The translations under genes and the position numbers were made by a program. The notes beneath the pieces are model-generated. The model was given only the letters and a program-made list of their open reading frames with translations. It made no database searches and was not told the origin of the DNA. Shown piece after piece: positions 8,664 to 15,865 of a DNA stretch of 64,000 bases. Numbering within the stretch: position 1 is the stretch's first letter; each line of letters opens with the position of its first letter. Source of the DNA: CAYVUM01 sp964619055 (lineage in GTDB: Bacteria > Pseudomonadota > Alphaproteobacteria > Rhodospirillales > Defluviicoccaceae); NCBI GenBank assembly GCA_964619055.1, contig CAZUDB010000009.1:13430-77429 (forward strand), written 5' to 3'.

Positions 8664-9260
8664 TCAGGCGTGGCCGGCCGTATCTGACAGCATTCGGGGG
8701 TCAATCCCGATTTTAGCCATAGCGCGCTCCCACTTGGTGTCCAAGTTGTCATCGAACACCAAGTCCACATCGGCCCGGACGCTGAGCCAGCCGTTGGCGA
8801 GGATTTCAGAATCGAGTTGGCCGGGGCCCCATCCGGCGTAACCAAGGGCAAGCAGGTGGCGGCGCGGGCCGAGTCCGTTGGCGATGGCCTTCAGCACGTC
8901 AACCGTGGCCGTGAGCGCAATCTCGTTGTCCACCTGCATCGTGCCTTCATGGGCGTAATCTTGGGTGTGCAGCACAAAACCGCGCCCGGTTTCCACCGGC
9001 CCACCGAAATGCACACTGACGTCCTCACAAACGCGCAACGAAGCATCGATTCCAAGCTGGCTCAACAAATCAGGAAAGCTCAGCCTATCGAACACGCGAT
9101 TGACAAGTAGGCCCATGGCGCCTTCGGAATTATGGGCGCACATGTAAATAACCGACTTGGCGAAGCGTGAGTCGGGCATCCCCGGCATAGCAACCAAGAG
9201 GCTGCCAGCCAATGAGCTGTCGGCATCCAAATCGGCTTTCGCGTCGGTGTCAGGTCTCAT
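8664..9260 (-). CDS. YqgE/AlgH family protein (DUF179)
   Basis: 198-aa member of the UPF0301/AlgH family. Recognisable elements are LLVAMPGMPDSRFAKSVIY, the HNSEGAMGLLVNR segment, HFGGPVETGRGFVLH, and the C-terminal GYAGWGPGQLDSEI. The fold is known but the function is unsettled; links to alginate control in Pseudomonas do not transfer safely. It is convergent with the M16 gene, with 48 bases between the two stops. Confidence 0.92.
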   Translation of the reverse strand: MRPDTDAKADLDADSSLAGSLLVAMPGMPDSRFAKSVIYMCAHNSEGAMGLLVNRVFDRLSFPDLLSQLGIDASLRVCEDVSVHFGGPVETGRGFVLHTQDYAHEGTMQVDNEIALTATVDVLKAIANGLGPRRHLLALGYAGWGPGQLDSEILANGWLSVRADVDLVFDDNLDTKWERAMAKIGIDPRMLSDTAGHA

Positions 9261-9593
9261 GGTTCCCTCATCTGGGTCCCTTAGCCCTCGTCAACCACCC
9301 TGCCGCTCAGCGACAGTGTGCCACAGGCGGCATGCGGAAAAAACCCCGATGGCGCCATGTCTGGCCTGCTGGCCTTTCCGGGCAATGAACGCGTAGTGAG
9401 ACTGCATAATAAGCCCCTTCGAAGCGGTTAAGGCCAACCGTGGTCCGGACGCTTTGGCAGCCAGGCCGCACGACGATCCGTCACGTGGGCTTTGAATTCA
9501 CGAGGCCTTGGTCCCATGTGCAACGGAAGGCGATAAGATCGCCGGCCTTTGTCACATCTATCCAGGCACACTATTGAGAGAGGGTTTTGCGGG
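9261..9593. other. Intergenic region, yqgE / peroxiredoxin divergent
   Basis: 333 bases between divergent genes, so it must hold both promoters. I see no convincing coding frame and no tRNA. A purine stretch (GAGAGAGGG) sits about 15-20 bases before the peroxiredoxin ATG. No -35/-10 pair stands out. Confidence 0.5.
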
Positions 9594-10076
9594 ATGACAC
9601 TGCAAGCGGGGGATAAGATCCCATCGGCGACGCTGTTTCACATGGGCGAGAGTGGACCGGCTGCCGTGACGACGGATGACCTGTTCAAGGGGAAGACAGT
9701 CGCAATTTTCGGGGTGCCGGGCGCCTTTACGCCGACCTGCTCCGCCAAACATCTTCCAAGCTTCATAGCCAACGCAGATGCCCTGAAGGCGAAAGGGATC
9801 GATACGATTGCATGCACATCGGTAAATGATGTGTTCGTCATGGATGCCTGGGGCAAGGATCAGGGTGTCGGAGAGACGGTTCTGATGTTGGCTGACGGCG
9901 ACGCGGCTTTTACCAAAGCGGCGGGACTTGAGCTGGACTTGACTGGCAAGGGTCTGGGGCTTCGCTGTCAGCGCTTTGCGATGGTTGTATCCGACGGCGT
10001 GGTTAAGTCGATCGAAATCGACGCTAAGGGCGGTTATGACAAAACCAGCGCCGAGACCATGCTCGCGTCGCTCTAA
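9594..10076 (+). CDS. Peroxiredoxin (Prx5/AhpE-like, redoxin fold)
   Basis: 160-aa thiol peroxidase that reduces hydrogen and organic peroxides. PGAFTPTCSAKHLPSF contains the peroxidatic Cys in the PxxxTxxC context of the Prx5 group. A second Cys (LRCQRF) late in the protein could resolve. The ATG at 9594 (MTLQAGDKIP) fits family N-termini; the open frame extends 15 codons upstream without similarity. It stands alone, followed by a strong hairpin. Confidence 0.93.
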   Translation: MTLQAGDKIPSATLFHMGESGPAAVTTDDLFKGKTVAIFGVPGAFTPTCSAKHLPSFIANADALKAKGIDTIACTSVNDVFVMDAWGKDQGVGETVLMLADGDAAFTKAAGLELDLTGKGLGLRCQRFAMVVSDGVVKSIEIDAKGGYDKTSAETMLASL

Positions 10077-10095
10077 CGGTCGGTCCGACGAGGAG

Positions 10096-10120
10096 CAGTG
10101 GCCGGCATTGCCGGTCACTG
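10096..10120 (+). terminator. Hairpin after the peroxiredoxin gene
   Basis: An 11-bp stem (arms 10096-10106 and 10110-10120, one G-U pair) with a 3-base loop lies 20 bases after the stop. It has no run of T after it, so it may be a 3'-end-stabilising stem or a Rho-dependent end rather than a textbook intrinsic terminator. Confidence 0.45.
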
Positions 10121-10185
10121 TGGCCGATGAGAACTGTGGCCGAATTGCGCTGGAGCGGCGTGGCGCCACGGACGAGAGCCAGAGG

Positions 10186-10689
10186 TCATATGTCCTCGGG
10201 GTGGATACCCAAGGTCGGAAGGCACGGCGCAGCTTCGATGGCGATTCTGTCCACATCCCGCACTGCACCCACGTAGGGCTTATAGGCCATGTCCTGGATC
10301 AGGATATGGTGACGCAGCCAACCGGTGAGATAATTAAACAACTCATCGACCATGGCGGGATCACGGGTACTGCCGTAGCGGGCGCGAAGCGCGTCCATGT
10401 AGTCCGCGAAGCTCTCGTGCTCGGCCCTATGGAACACAGTTCCCGGAAACCGAATGGCCTCCATGACATGCTCTTCGCGACGAAAATGATAAACGCCATA
10501 AAGCTTCAGCGTTTCGAGGACGGTCACGATCGTTGCGCTCGTCGCACCCTCATCTTTGGCCGTCCGCAGTAGATTAACGATACGAACCAGTCGCTGATGA
10601 TCGCCGTCCAGTGCCGGCACGCCAACACTCATGGCTTCCGTCCAGCGAAATTTCTCGGGTTTCTTCGTCGACACCGAACCGGCACTCAT
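10186..10689 (-). CDS. Bacteriohemerythrin, all seven iron ligands present
   Basis: Non-heme di-iron oxygen-binding protein, 167 aa, four-helix bundle. Ligands read from the sequence: H31 (DGDHQRL), H68 and E72 (HFRREE), H87 and H91 (HRAEH), H128 and D133 (HHILIQD). This is the full bacteriohemerythrin set. There is no signal peptide or other domain, so it should be a soluble oxygen carrier or sensor. I used ATG 10689 rather than the adjacent GTG 10692. A related but ligand-poor gene lies 62 bases upstream on the same strand, probably in the same transcript. Confidence 0.93.
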   Translation of the reverse strand: MSAGSVSTKKPEKFRWTEAMSVGVPALDGDHQRLVRIVNLLRTAKDEGATSATIVTVLETLKLYGVYHFRREEHVMEAIRFPGTVFHRAEHESFADYMDALRARYGSTRDPAMVDELFNYLTGWLRHHILIQDMAYKPYVGAVRDVDRIAIEAAPCLPTLGIHPEDI

Positions 10690-10751
10690 CACGACTCTCT
10701 AATGCTGCACCGCAACAAGATAGCATGAAAGAGCCTATACACACCAGCTTT

Positions 10752-11471
10752 TTAGACACCGGCTGCGCGCGCGCCGTCTCGGACTGTTCCCGAAATGCAT
10801 GTATCTGCGCCGGCGGCGGAGCGAAGGCGTCCTGGTGGGCGCGGGGGAGAACGATCGGCGAGGCGCAAGGCAGGAATTGGCGCTCGCTTCGCGGCCACGA
10901 CTCGCAGCGGTGGCCTGCTTCGGTTGTCCATGGCCAAACCGGGAAGTCGTGGCATTGCCTGCCCCGCCCGGCTGTCGACGAGCTGTTCCTGGCCGGCGTG
11001 GCGCAGCAAAGCCGGCGCTGAGCTTTGCCGTGCGACCCGGTCGGCAAGATCGGGATCGATAATCAAAGGCTTAAGCGGCATGACGAACAACAGCACATGG
11101 TGAAACAACCAATCGCATAAGACATCACGAATTTCGGCCGCTTGTTCTGGGTTCGCCCCGCCGTCCACCCGAGCCTTCAAGGTGTCGGCCATGTCAAGAA
11201 AGGCCTGTCGTTCCTCGGCCAAAATGGATCGGTGGTCGGCATCCGCCAAAGCCATTACCCGATCGATCCGCTGAAAATGAAACCATGCGTAAGTGTTCAG
11301 CAATTCGAGAACCGTTACGAGCATGACCGACGCTTCATCAGGGTCGTCAATTCCGTGCAGCAGATTGATGATGCGGTGCAAGCTGCGAAGGCCGCAATCC
11401 AGCGCCACCACGCCCACGTGTGGGAGCCGCCGGATTCCCGTTGGAGATTTTTTACCCCCTGATCGTGGCAT
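10752..11471 (-). CDS. Hemerythrin-like protein lacking most iron ligands
   Basis: 239-aa product. Residues about 20-140 align along their length with the adjacent bacteriohemerythrin (VVALD..., VTVLELLNTYAWFHF, LFHHVLL...PLKPLI), but five of seven iron ligands are replaced: H31→L28, E72→I69, H87→L84, H91→R88, D133→V130. Only H65 and H125 remain. It therefore should not bind a di-iron site. The C-terminal ~90 residues are Arg/Pro-rich and resemble nothing I know; they could be out-of-frame readthrough after an old frameshift. Start ATG at 11471. It is upstream of the intact gene, suggesting tandem duplication followed by divergence or decay. Confidence 0.6.
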   Translation of the reverse strand: MPRSGGKKSPTGIRRLPHVGVVALDCGLRSLHRIINLLHGIDDPDEASVMLVTVLELLNTYAWFHFQRIDRVMALADADHRSILAEERQAFLDMADTLKARVDGGANPEQAAEIRDVLCDWLFHHVLLFVMPLKPLIIDPDLADRVARQSSAPALLRHAGQEQLVDSRAGQAMPRLPGLAMDNRSRPPLRVVAAKRAPIPALRLADRSPPRPPGRLRSAAGADTCISGTVRDGARAAGV

Positions 11472-11608
11472 ATTTATGGCCTTTTTGGGTTAACTTTCTG
11501 ACCCTACCACATCCATTGCGTCGCTATCCACAGGTTTATTCAACTTTAAGGAGTCATAACCGCAGCGATTCGTGATTTTTGGTTGCTCAAACCTTATCGC
11601 CATCCTAA

Positions 11609-12106
11609 TTAGTTGTGCATCTCAATCTCAGCCGCGGCACGCGCAAGCCGGTCGGCACGCTCATTCTCCGGATGCCCGGCGTGACCTCGGATCCAGTGCC
11701 AGGTGACGCGATGGTGAGCAGCCACCTCGTCGAGCCGCAACCACAAGTCCGCATTCTTGACCGGCTTGCGATCCGCCGTGCGCCACCCGTTGTGCTTCCA
11801 GCGATCCAGCCATGCCGTCATGCCATTGCGCACATAGCTGCTGTCGGTGAAAATCCGGACAGCTGTGGGACGGCGCAGGGCCTCCAGAGCGGCGATGGCC
11901 GCCATCAGTTCCATGCGATTGTTGGTTGTATTGGGTTCGTGACCGGATAACTCCTTTTCGATCCCGCGCCACCTCAAGATCGCCCCCCAGCCCCCCTGGC
12001 CTGGATTGCCGAGGCAGGCACCGTCGGTAAAAACGTCGACGGTGGCGCTCTCCTCACCTCCGGTTGCAGGTCTGTCAAGGTGACTCAACACCGTAGTCCC
12101 TTCCAT
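11609..12106 (-). CDS. rnhA: Ribonuclease HI
   Basis: Endonuclease that cuts RNA in RNA:DNA hybrids, 165 aa. The catalytic carboxylates are visible: Asp in VDVFTDGACLGNPG, Glu in NRMELMAA, Asp in FTDSSYV, and Asp in ENERADRLAR. Start ATG at 12106 overlaps the thrB end by 32 bases; a GTG or TTG five or six codons further on would remove most of the overlap. The thrB–rnhA order is conserved in alphaproteobacteria. Confidence 0.95.
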   Translation of the reverse strand: MEGTTVLSHLDRPATGGEESATVDVFTDGACLGNPGQGGWGAILRWRGIEKELSGHEPNTTNNRMELMAAIAALEALRRPTAVRIFTDSSYVRNGMTAWLDRWKHNGWRTADRKPVKNADLWLRLDEVAAHHRVTWHWIRGHAGHPENERADRLARAAAEIEMHN

Positions 12107-13043
12107 CTCGCATTTGCCGGTGGACGCGCAGGCGGCTTAGATACTCGCCTGGGTCCTTCCGCGTCACAAGGGCTGTGCTCGGCGTGTCGGCCCAGTCGAG
12201 CAACCGCGTCAGCAGAAAGCGGAGCGCGGCGCCACGACAGAGCACGGGCAGAGCATTGATCTCGGCGGGCGAAAGCGGTCTGACCGCTTGGTAGCCGGAG
12301 AGGAAGGCGTGCGCTTGCTCTATGCGGAATGCACCGTCCGCTGCAAAACACCACGCGTTGAGGGCGATGGCGACGTCATAGACTAGAATCTCGGTGCAAG
12401 CGAAGTAGAAGTCGATGATACCGGTCACTTGGCCGCCGAGGAAAAACACGTTATCGGGAAAAAGGTCGCCGTGAATCGTTCCGAGCGGCAAGGTCTTTGG
12501 CCACGCCATCGCCAACGCGTGTAACTCGTCATCCAGCTCACTGCCGAGCTCCGCGTTCACAACTTCGGGCCGACGCCGGCATGCGGCCAGCAGCCGTCGC
12601 CATCCTGAAAGTGCCAAGTCGTTTGGCCGCTCGTATGGAAACCCGGCCGCAGATCGGTGCAACCTCGCCATGGCCGAACCCACAACCAGGCAATCGCGCG
12701 GCGTCGGCTGACGTAGCCATTGGCCTTCAAGAAAGGTCACGATTAGGGCCTGTCGGCCAGCCAGTCGTCCGAGAGCGGTACCATCGCGGCGACACACAGG
12801 CCGCGGGCAGGGCACCCCCCGATCTGCTAGCCAGCCCATGAGCGCCACAAAAAATGGCAAATCCTGCCGCTTAACACGCTTTTCAAACAAGGTCAGGATG
12901 TAACGGCCGCGTTCGGTGTCGAGCTTGTAATTACTGTTTTCGATCCCCTGGGCGATCCCCTCGAATGCAATCACAGCACCCAGATCGTAGGTGCTCAGAA
13001 ACGTATCTAGAGCGTCGGCGTCGACGACGGTGTAAACAGCCAT
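12075..13043 (-). CDS. thrB: Homoserine kinase type II (ThrB, choline-kinase-like fold)
   Basis: Phosphorylates L-homoserine with ATP in threonine synthesis, 322 aa. It belongs to the aminoglycoside-phosphotransferase-like ThrB group, not the GHMP group. Visible are GIENSNYKL near the N-terminus, GTIHGDLFPDNVFF carrying the catalytic Asp and metal Asn, and GIIDFYFAC (DFG-like metal site). It works with thrC (42122) and asd (52251) elsewhere in this window. It is coupled to rnhA by overlap. Confidence 0.95.
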   Translation of the reverse strand: MAVYTVVDADALDTFLSTYDLGAVIAFEGIAQGIENSNYKLDTERGRYILTLFEKRVKRQDLPFFVALMGWLADRGVPCPRPVCRRDGTALGRLAGRQALIVTFLEGQWLRQPTPRDCLVVGSAMARLHRSAAGFPYERPNDLALSGWRRLLAACRRRPEVVNAELGSELDDELHALAMAWPKTLPLGTIHGDLFPDNVFFLGGQVTGIIDFYFACTEILVYDVAIALNAWCFAADGAFRIEQAHAFLSGYQAVRPLSPAEINALPVLCRGAALRFLLTRLLDWADTPSTALVTRKDPGEYLSRLRVHRQMRDGRDYGVESP

Positions 13044-13175
13044 AGTCGTTTCTCAAGTTCCGAGCCCGGCCGCCGCGAAGCGTTTGAGGAAGCGGATGGC
13101 AGGGACGCAGCCTTGCCGCCTTGGCGATCGATCCTTATGGTGTCGGATACGATAGCAAGTCCCTAGGAGCCGTTA

Positions 13176-13415
13176 ATGCCTGAGCCAATCGTCGCGCAGA
13201 AAGCCCCGTTCGAAGTCGCCGTTGAGGCCGGCAAGAAGTATGCTTGGTGTGCCTGCGGACGTAGCGCCACGCAGCCGTTTTGCGATGGCAGCCATAAGGG
13301 TAGCGAATTCAATCCCGTGGTGATGACGGCCGAGGCCACAGAAACCAAGTGGTTTTGCGGCTGCAAGCATACTTCAACCCCTCCATTCTGCGACGGTAGC
13401 CACAAGTCTCTGTGA
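13176..13415 (+). CDS. Double CDGSH-type iron-sulfur protein
   Basis: 79-aa protein consisting almost entirely of two CDGSH zinc-finger-type motifs, each expected to bind a [2Fe-2S] cluster with three Cys and one His. Motif 1: C25, C27, C36, H40 (FCDGSH). Motif 2: C61, C63, C72, H76. It is a soluble member of the mitoNEET-related family, likely a redox or cluster-transfer protein. ATG with AGGAG about 8 bases upstream. The next open frame begins at its stop codon, but the lipoprotein after it probably starts further on. Confidence 0.92.
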   Translation: MPEPIVAQKAPFEVAVEAGKKYAWCACGRSATQPFCDGSHKGSEFNPVVMTAEATETKWFCGCKHTSTPPFCDGSHKSL

Positions 13416-13474
13416 CAACTCCACAGCGACACAACGCTGTTGGCAGTAAAGTGCAGGGCGCTCGGTCGGCGGTG

Positions 13475-14026
13475 ATGCGCTGGACTCACTGTGTCCTTCT
13501 GTGCGCCTTGGGATGTGCCGTAATCCCCGGTTGCGCCGGCGACGATTTTAGCAGGAGCCCCTGCCCCGAGATCTCAATCCTAGGCGATGCCGATGACCTG
13601 ACCCGATTTGATCCGGGCCGCGGGCAGGACCTTACGGATGTTAACTACGAGGCACAGCTGCTAGATCTGACCTACGCTTGCGGCGTGCACGCTGATCGCG
13701 AGCGTGGCACACGCAGCTTCGTGATTGCGGTTGCGCCGCTGATGGAGGTTGTGCTCGGTCCTGCGAATCGCGACCGCAGCGCCAAATTTCGCTACTTTGT
13801 CACAATCGTGGACTACAAAGACCGCGTCGTTGCGAAACAAAGCTTCGACGTGGCGCTCACATTCCCAGACGCCCAAACCCGCCTTCGCTTCAGCGACGAT
13901 GATCCACCTGTCTCCGTTGAACTTCCTATCGGCGGCGGCGTCGTACCGGAGGACCATCGCGTCTTTGTCGGCTTCGAGTTGTCGCCGATGGAACTGCAAT
14001 TCAATCGCAAACGCCGGACCTCGTGA
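13475..14026 (+). CDS. Predicted lipoprotein, function unknown
   Basis: 183 aa from the ATG at 13475. It begins MRWTHCVLLCALGCAVIPGC, a short positively charged n-region, a hydrophobic stretch and a lipobox (IPGC), so the mature protein should be lipid-anchored at Cys20. The mature part has no metal motif and no repeats. It is rich in beta-type segments (SFVIAVAPLMEVVLGP, KFRYFVTIVDYKDRVV). An open frame reaches back to a GTG at 13412 overlapping the CDGSH stop, but the signal sequence argues for the internal ATG. I do not recognise the family. Confidence 0.7.
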   Translation: MRWTHCVLLCALGCAVIPGCAGDDFSRSPCPEISILGDADDLTRFDPGRGQDLTDVNYEAQLLDLTYACGVHADRERGTRSFVIAVAPLMEVVLGPANRDRSAKFRYFVTIVDYKDRVVAKQSFDVALTFPDAQTRLRFSDDDPPVSVELPIGGGVVPEDHRVFVGFELSPMELQFNRKRRTS

Positions 14027-14059
14027 AAGGGGCCGTGACGCCAGTTCGGTTGACGGCGC

Positions 14060-14210
14060 CCGGCTGCCGATTACACTGAACGCAAGAGGTAGGAGCGCGG
14101 TCGCTGCCTAGAGAGGGCGATCCCAAGATAGGTCGCGACAGGGGACAAAAAGGCGAACCGTACGCGTCCGGCGAAACGCGAGCTCTCACCGTCATGCGCG
14201 TCCAGTTGGG
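14060..14210 (+). promoter_or_regulatory. Possible degenerate glycine-riboswitch-like leader of gcvT
   Basis: The 213-base gcvT leader holds elements resembling a glycine aptamer core. GAGAG (near 14111) can pair with CTCTC (near 14193), and a hairpin GCGATC/GGTCGC follows the first. Then comes CGACAGGGGACAA, close to the conserved CGAAGGGGCAA, and GAAAC shortly before CTCTCA. The conserved AGG...AAAGGAC tail is not clear. I rate it as a candidate only; a covariance search against RF00504 would decide. Confidence 0.3.
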
Positions 14211-14239
14211 GAACCCGGACCGCTTCTGAGGAGACGTCA

Positions 14240-15349
14240 GTGAACCAAGCCGACCTCTCGGCCTTGTCGCAAACGCCGTTGGCAACCTTGCACAAGCGCC
14301 AAGGTGCCAAGGTTGTGCCCTTTGCGGGCTATGCGATGCCACTCCAATTTCGGGGTATCCTGGACGAGCACCGCCACACGCGAACCGCAGCCTCGCTGTT
14401 CGACGTTTCTCACATGGGCCAAGCGATCCTGCGCGGCGACGGCGCGGCCGCCGCCTTAGAGAGCTTGGTCGTTGGTGACGTCCAAGGCATGGAGCCTGGA
14501 AAGGTCCGCTACACGCTGCTCACCAACGATGACGGCGGGATCATCGATGACCTCATCGTGGTCTCCGGCGGCGTCTACGTGGTTGTTGTTGCCAATGCCG
14601 CCAACAAGGTCAGGGTTTTCGAGCACATCCGAGACGGCGTCGGCGACAAGGCGGAGATGACCCTTTGGGACGATCGTGCCCTGTTGGCGTTGCAGGGGCC
14701 AAAGGCTGTGGATGTTCTGGCCCGGTTCGCGCCTGCCAGCCGGCACATGCAGTTCATGACCGCAGAAACTCTAAAGATCTGCGACTACCGCTGCGGGATC
14801 ACCCGCTCCGGCTACACTGGTGAGGACGGGTTCGAGATCACGGTCCCGGGCGATTGCGCGGTGAGCTTGGCTGAGTTGTTGCTGGACGAACCGGAGGTGG
14901 CGCCAGCAGGCCTCGGTGCCCGCGATACCTTGCGCCTAGAAGCCGGACTCTGCCTGCACGGGCAGGACATCGACGAGACCACGTCTGCCGTCGAAGCCGG
15001 ACTGGCCTGGACAATCGGTGCCCGCCGCCGCCGCGAGGGCGGCTTCCGGGGTGAGCGGGTCATCCTTCGCCAGATTGCCGAAGGGCCCCGGCGCAAGCGA
15101 GTCGGTATTCAGTTTGACGGCCCGATCGCAGCCCGCACCGGTGCCGAGATCACGGATCGCTGGAAGAACCACTTGGGCACGGTGACGAGCGGCGTGTTTT
15201 CACCAACCCTAGAGAAGGCCATTGCCATGGCCTACGTGGACGCCGAACACGCCGCTGCCGGAACCCTGGTGAACGCCATCGTCCGCGACAAGCCGGTGGC
15301 TGGCGAGATCGTAAAAATGCCGTTTGTACCACATCGCTACGTGCGGTAG
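14240..15349 (+). CDS. gcvT: Glycine cleavage system T protein (aminomethyltransferase)
   Basis: Transfers the methylene group from the lipoyl-bound aminomethyl of GcvH to tetrahydrofolate, releasing ammonia. 369 aa with full family length. Visible: PLQFRGILDEHRHTR, SLFDVSHMGQ, YTLLTNDDGGIIDDLIV, SGYTGEDGFEI, and the C-terminal GTVTSGVFSPTLEKAIAMAYV barrel. Start is GTG with GAGGAG about 8 bases upstream. It is followed by gcvH after 74 bases containing a perfect inverted repeat. No gcvP is in this window. Confidence 0.96.
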   Translation: MNQADLSALSQTPLATLHKRQGAKVVPFAGYAMPLQFRGILDEHRHTRTAASLFDVSHMGQAILRGDGAAAALESLVVGDVQGMEPGKVRYTLLTNDDGGIIDDLIVVSGGVYVVVVANAANKVRVFEHIRDGVGDKAEMTLWDDRALLALQGPKAVDVLARFAPASRHMQFMTAETLKICDYRCGITRSGYTGEDGFEITVPGDCAVSLAELLLDEPEVAPAGLGARDTLRLEAGLCLHGQDIDETTSAVEAGLAWTIGARRRREGGFRGERVILRQIAEGPRRKRVGIQFDGPIAARTGAEITDRWKNHLGTVTSGVFSPTLEKAIAMAYVDAEHAAAGTLVNAIVRDKPVAGEIVKMPFVPHRYVR

Positions 15350-15351
15350 TG

Positions 15352-15386
15352 CGAACCGCGGCCACACTTCGTTCGACCGCGGTTCG
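15352..15386 (+). promoter_or_regulatory. Inverted repeat between gcvT and gcvH
   Basis: Perfect 10-bp arms (15352-15361 and 15377-15386, CGAACCGCGG and its complement) with a 15-base loop, starting 3 bases after the gcvT stop. No T-run follows, so it is more likely an RNA processing or stability stem tuning gcvH relative to gcvT than a full terminator. Confidence 0.55.
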
Positions 15387-15423
15387 ACTAGGTTAGACCC
15401 CGACCAGAACAGGGAACACGACC

Positions 15424-15801
15424 ATGACCACGATTCGGTTCACCCGCGAGCATGAATACGTGCGGATCGAAGGCGAAGAAGCCATCGTCGGGATCACCGA
15501 TTTCGCCCAGGCGCAACTGGGCGACATCGTTTATGTGGGCTTGCCGGACATCGGCGCCGATTTCGAGCAAGGGGATGAGGCCGGCGTCGTCGAATCCGTC
15601 AAGGCGGCCAGCGAGGTGTATTCGCCCGTAGGTGGTGAAGTCGTCGCCATCAACGATGTCCTCGCGGATACGCCACAAACGGTTAACTCCGATCCACTGG
15701 GCGAGGGTTGGTTCTTTCGCCTACGCATTCGCGATCCCGAGCAAGTGGAAGCACTGCTCGACCAGGCCGCCTATGATGCCCTGGTCGCGGACCAGTCCTA
15801 A
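15424..15801 (+). CDS. gcvH: Glycine cleavage system H protein
   Basis: Lipoyl carrier protein of the glycine cleavage complex, 125 aa. The lipoylated Lys is K60 in VVESVKAASEVYSPVGGEV, and the C-terminal LGEGWFFRLRI is typical. It receives aminomethyl from GcvP and passes it to GcvT. ATG preceded by GGGAAC. Last gene of the gcvTH unit; it converges on the nucleotide-sugar dehydrogenase gene. Confidence 0.96.
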   Translation: MTTIRFTREHEYVRIEGEEAIVGITDFAQAQLGDIVYVGLPDIGADFEQGDEAGVVESVKAASEVYSPVGGEVVAINDVLADTPQTVNSDPLGEGWFFRLRIRDPEQVEALLDQAAYDALVADQS

Positions 15802-15865
15802 CTGACCTCCCGGACAGCCGCGCACGTTTCCCAGTACAGCGCCGGGAGCACGACCTTACGCCCGG

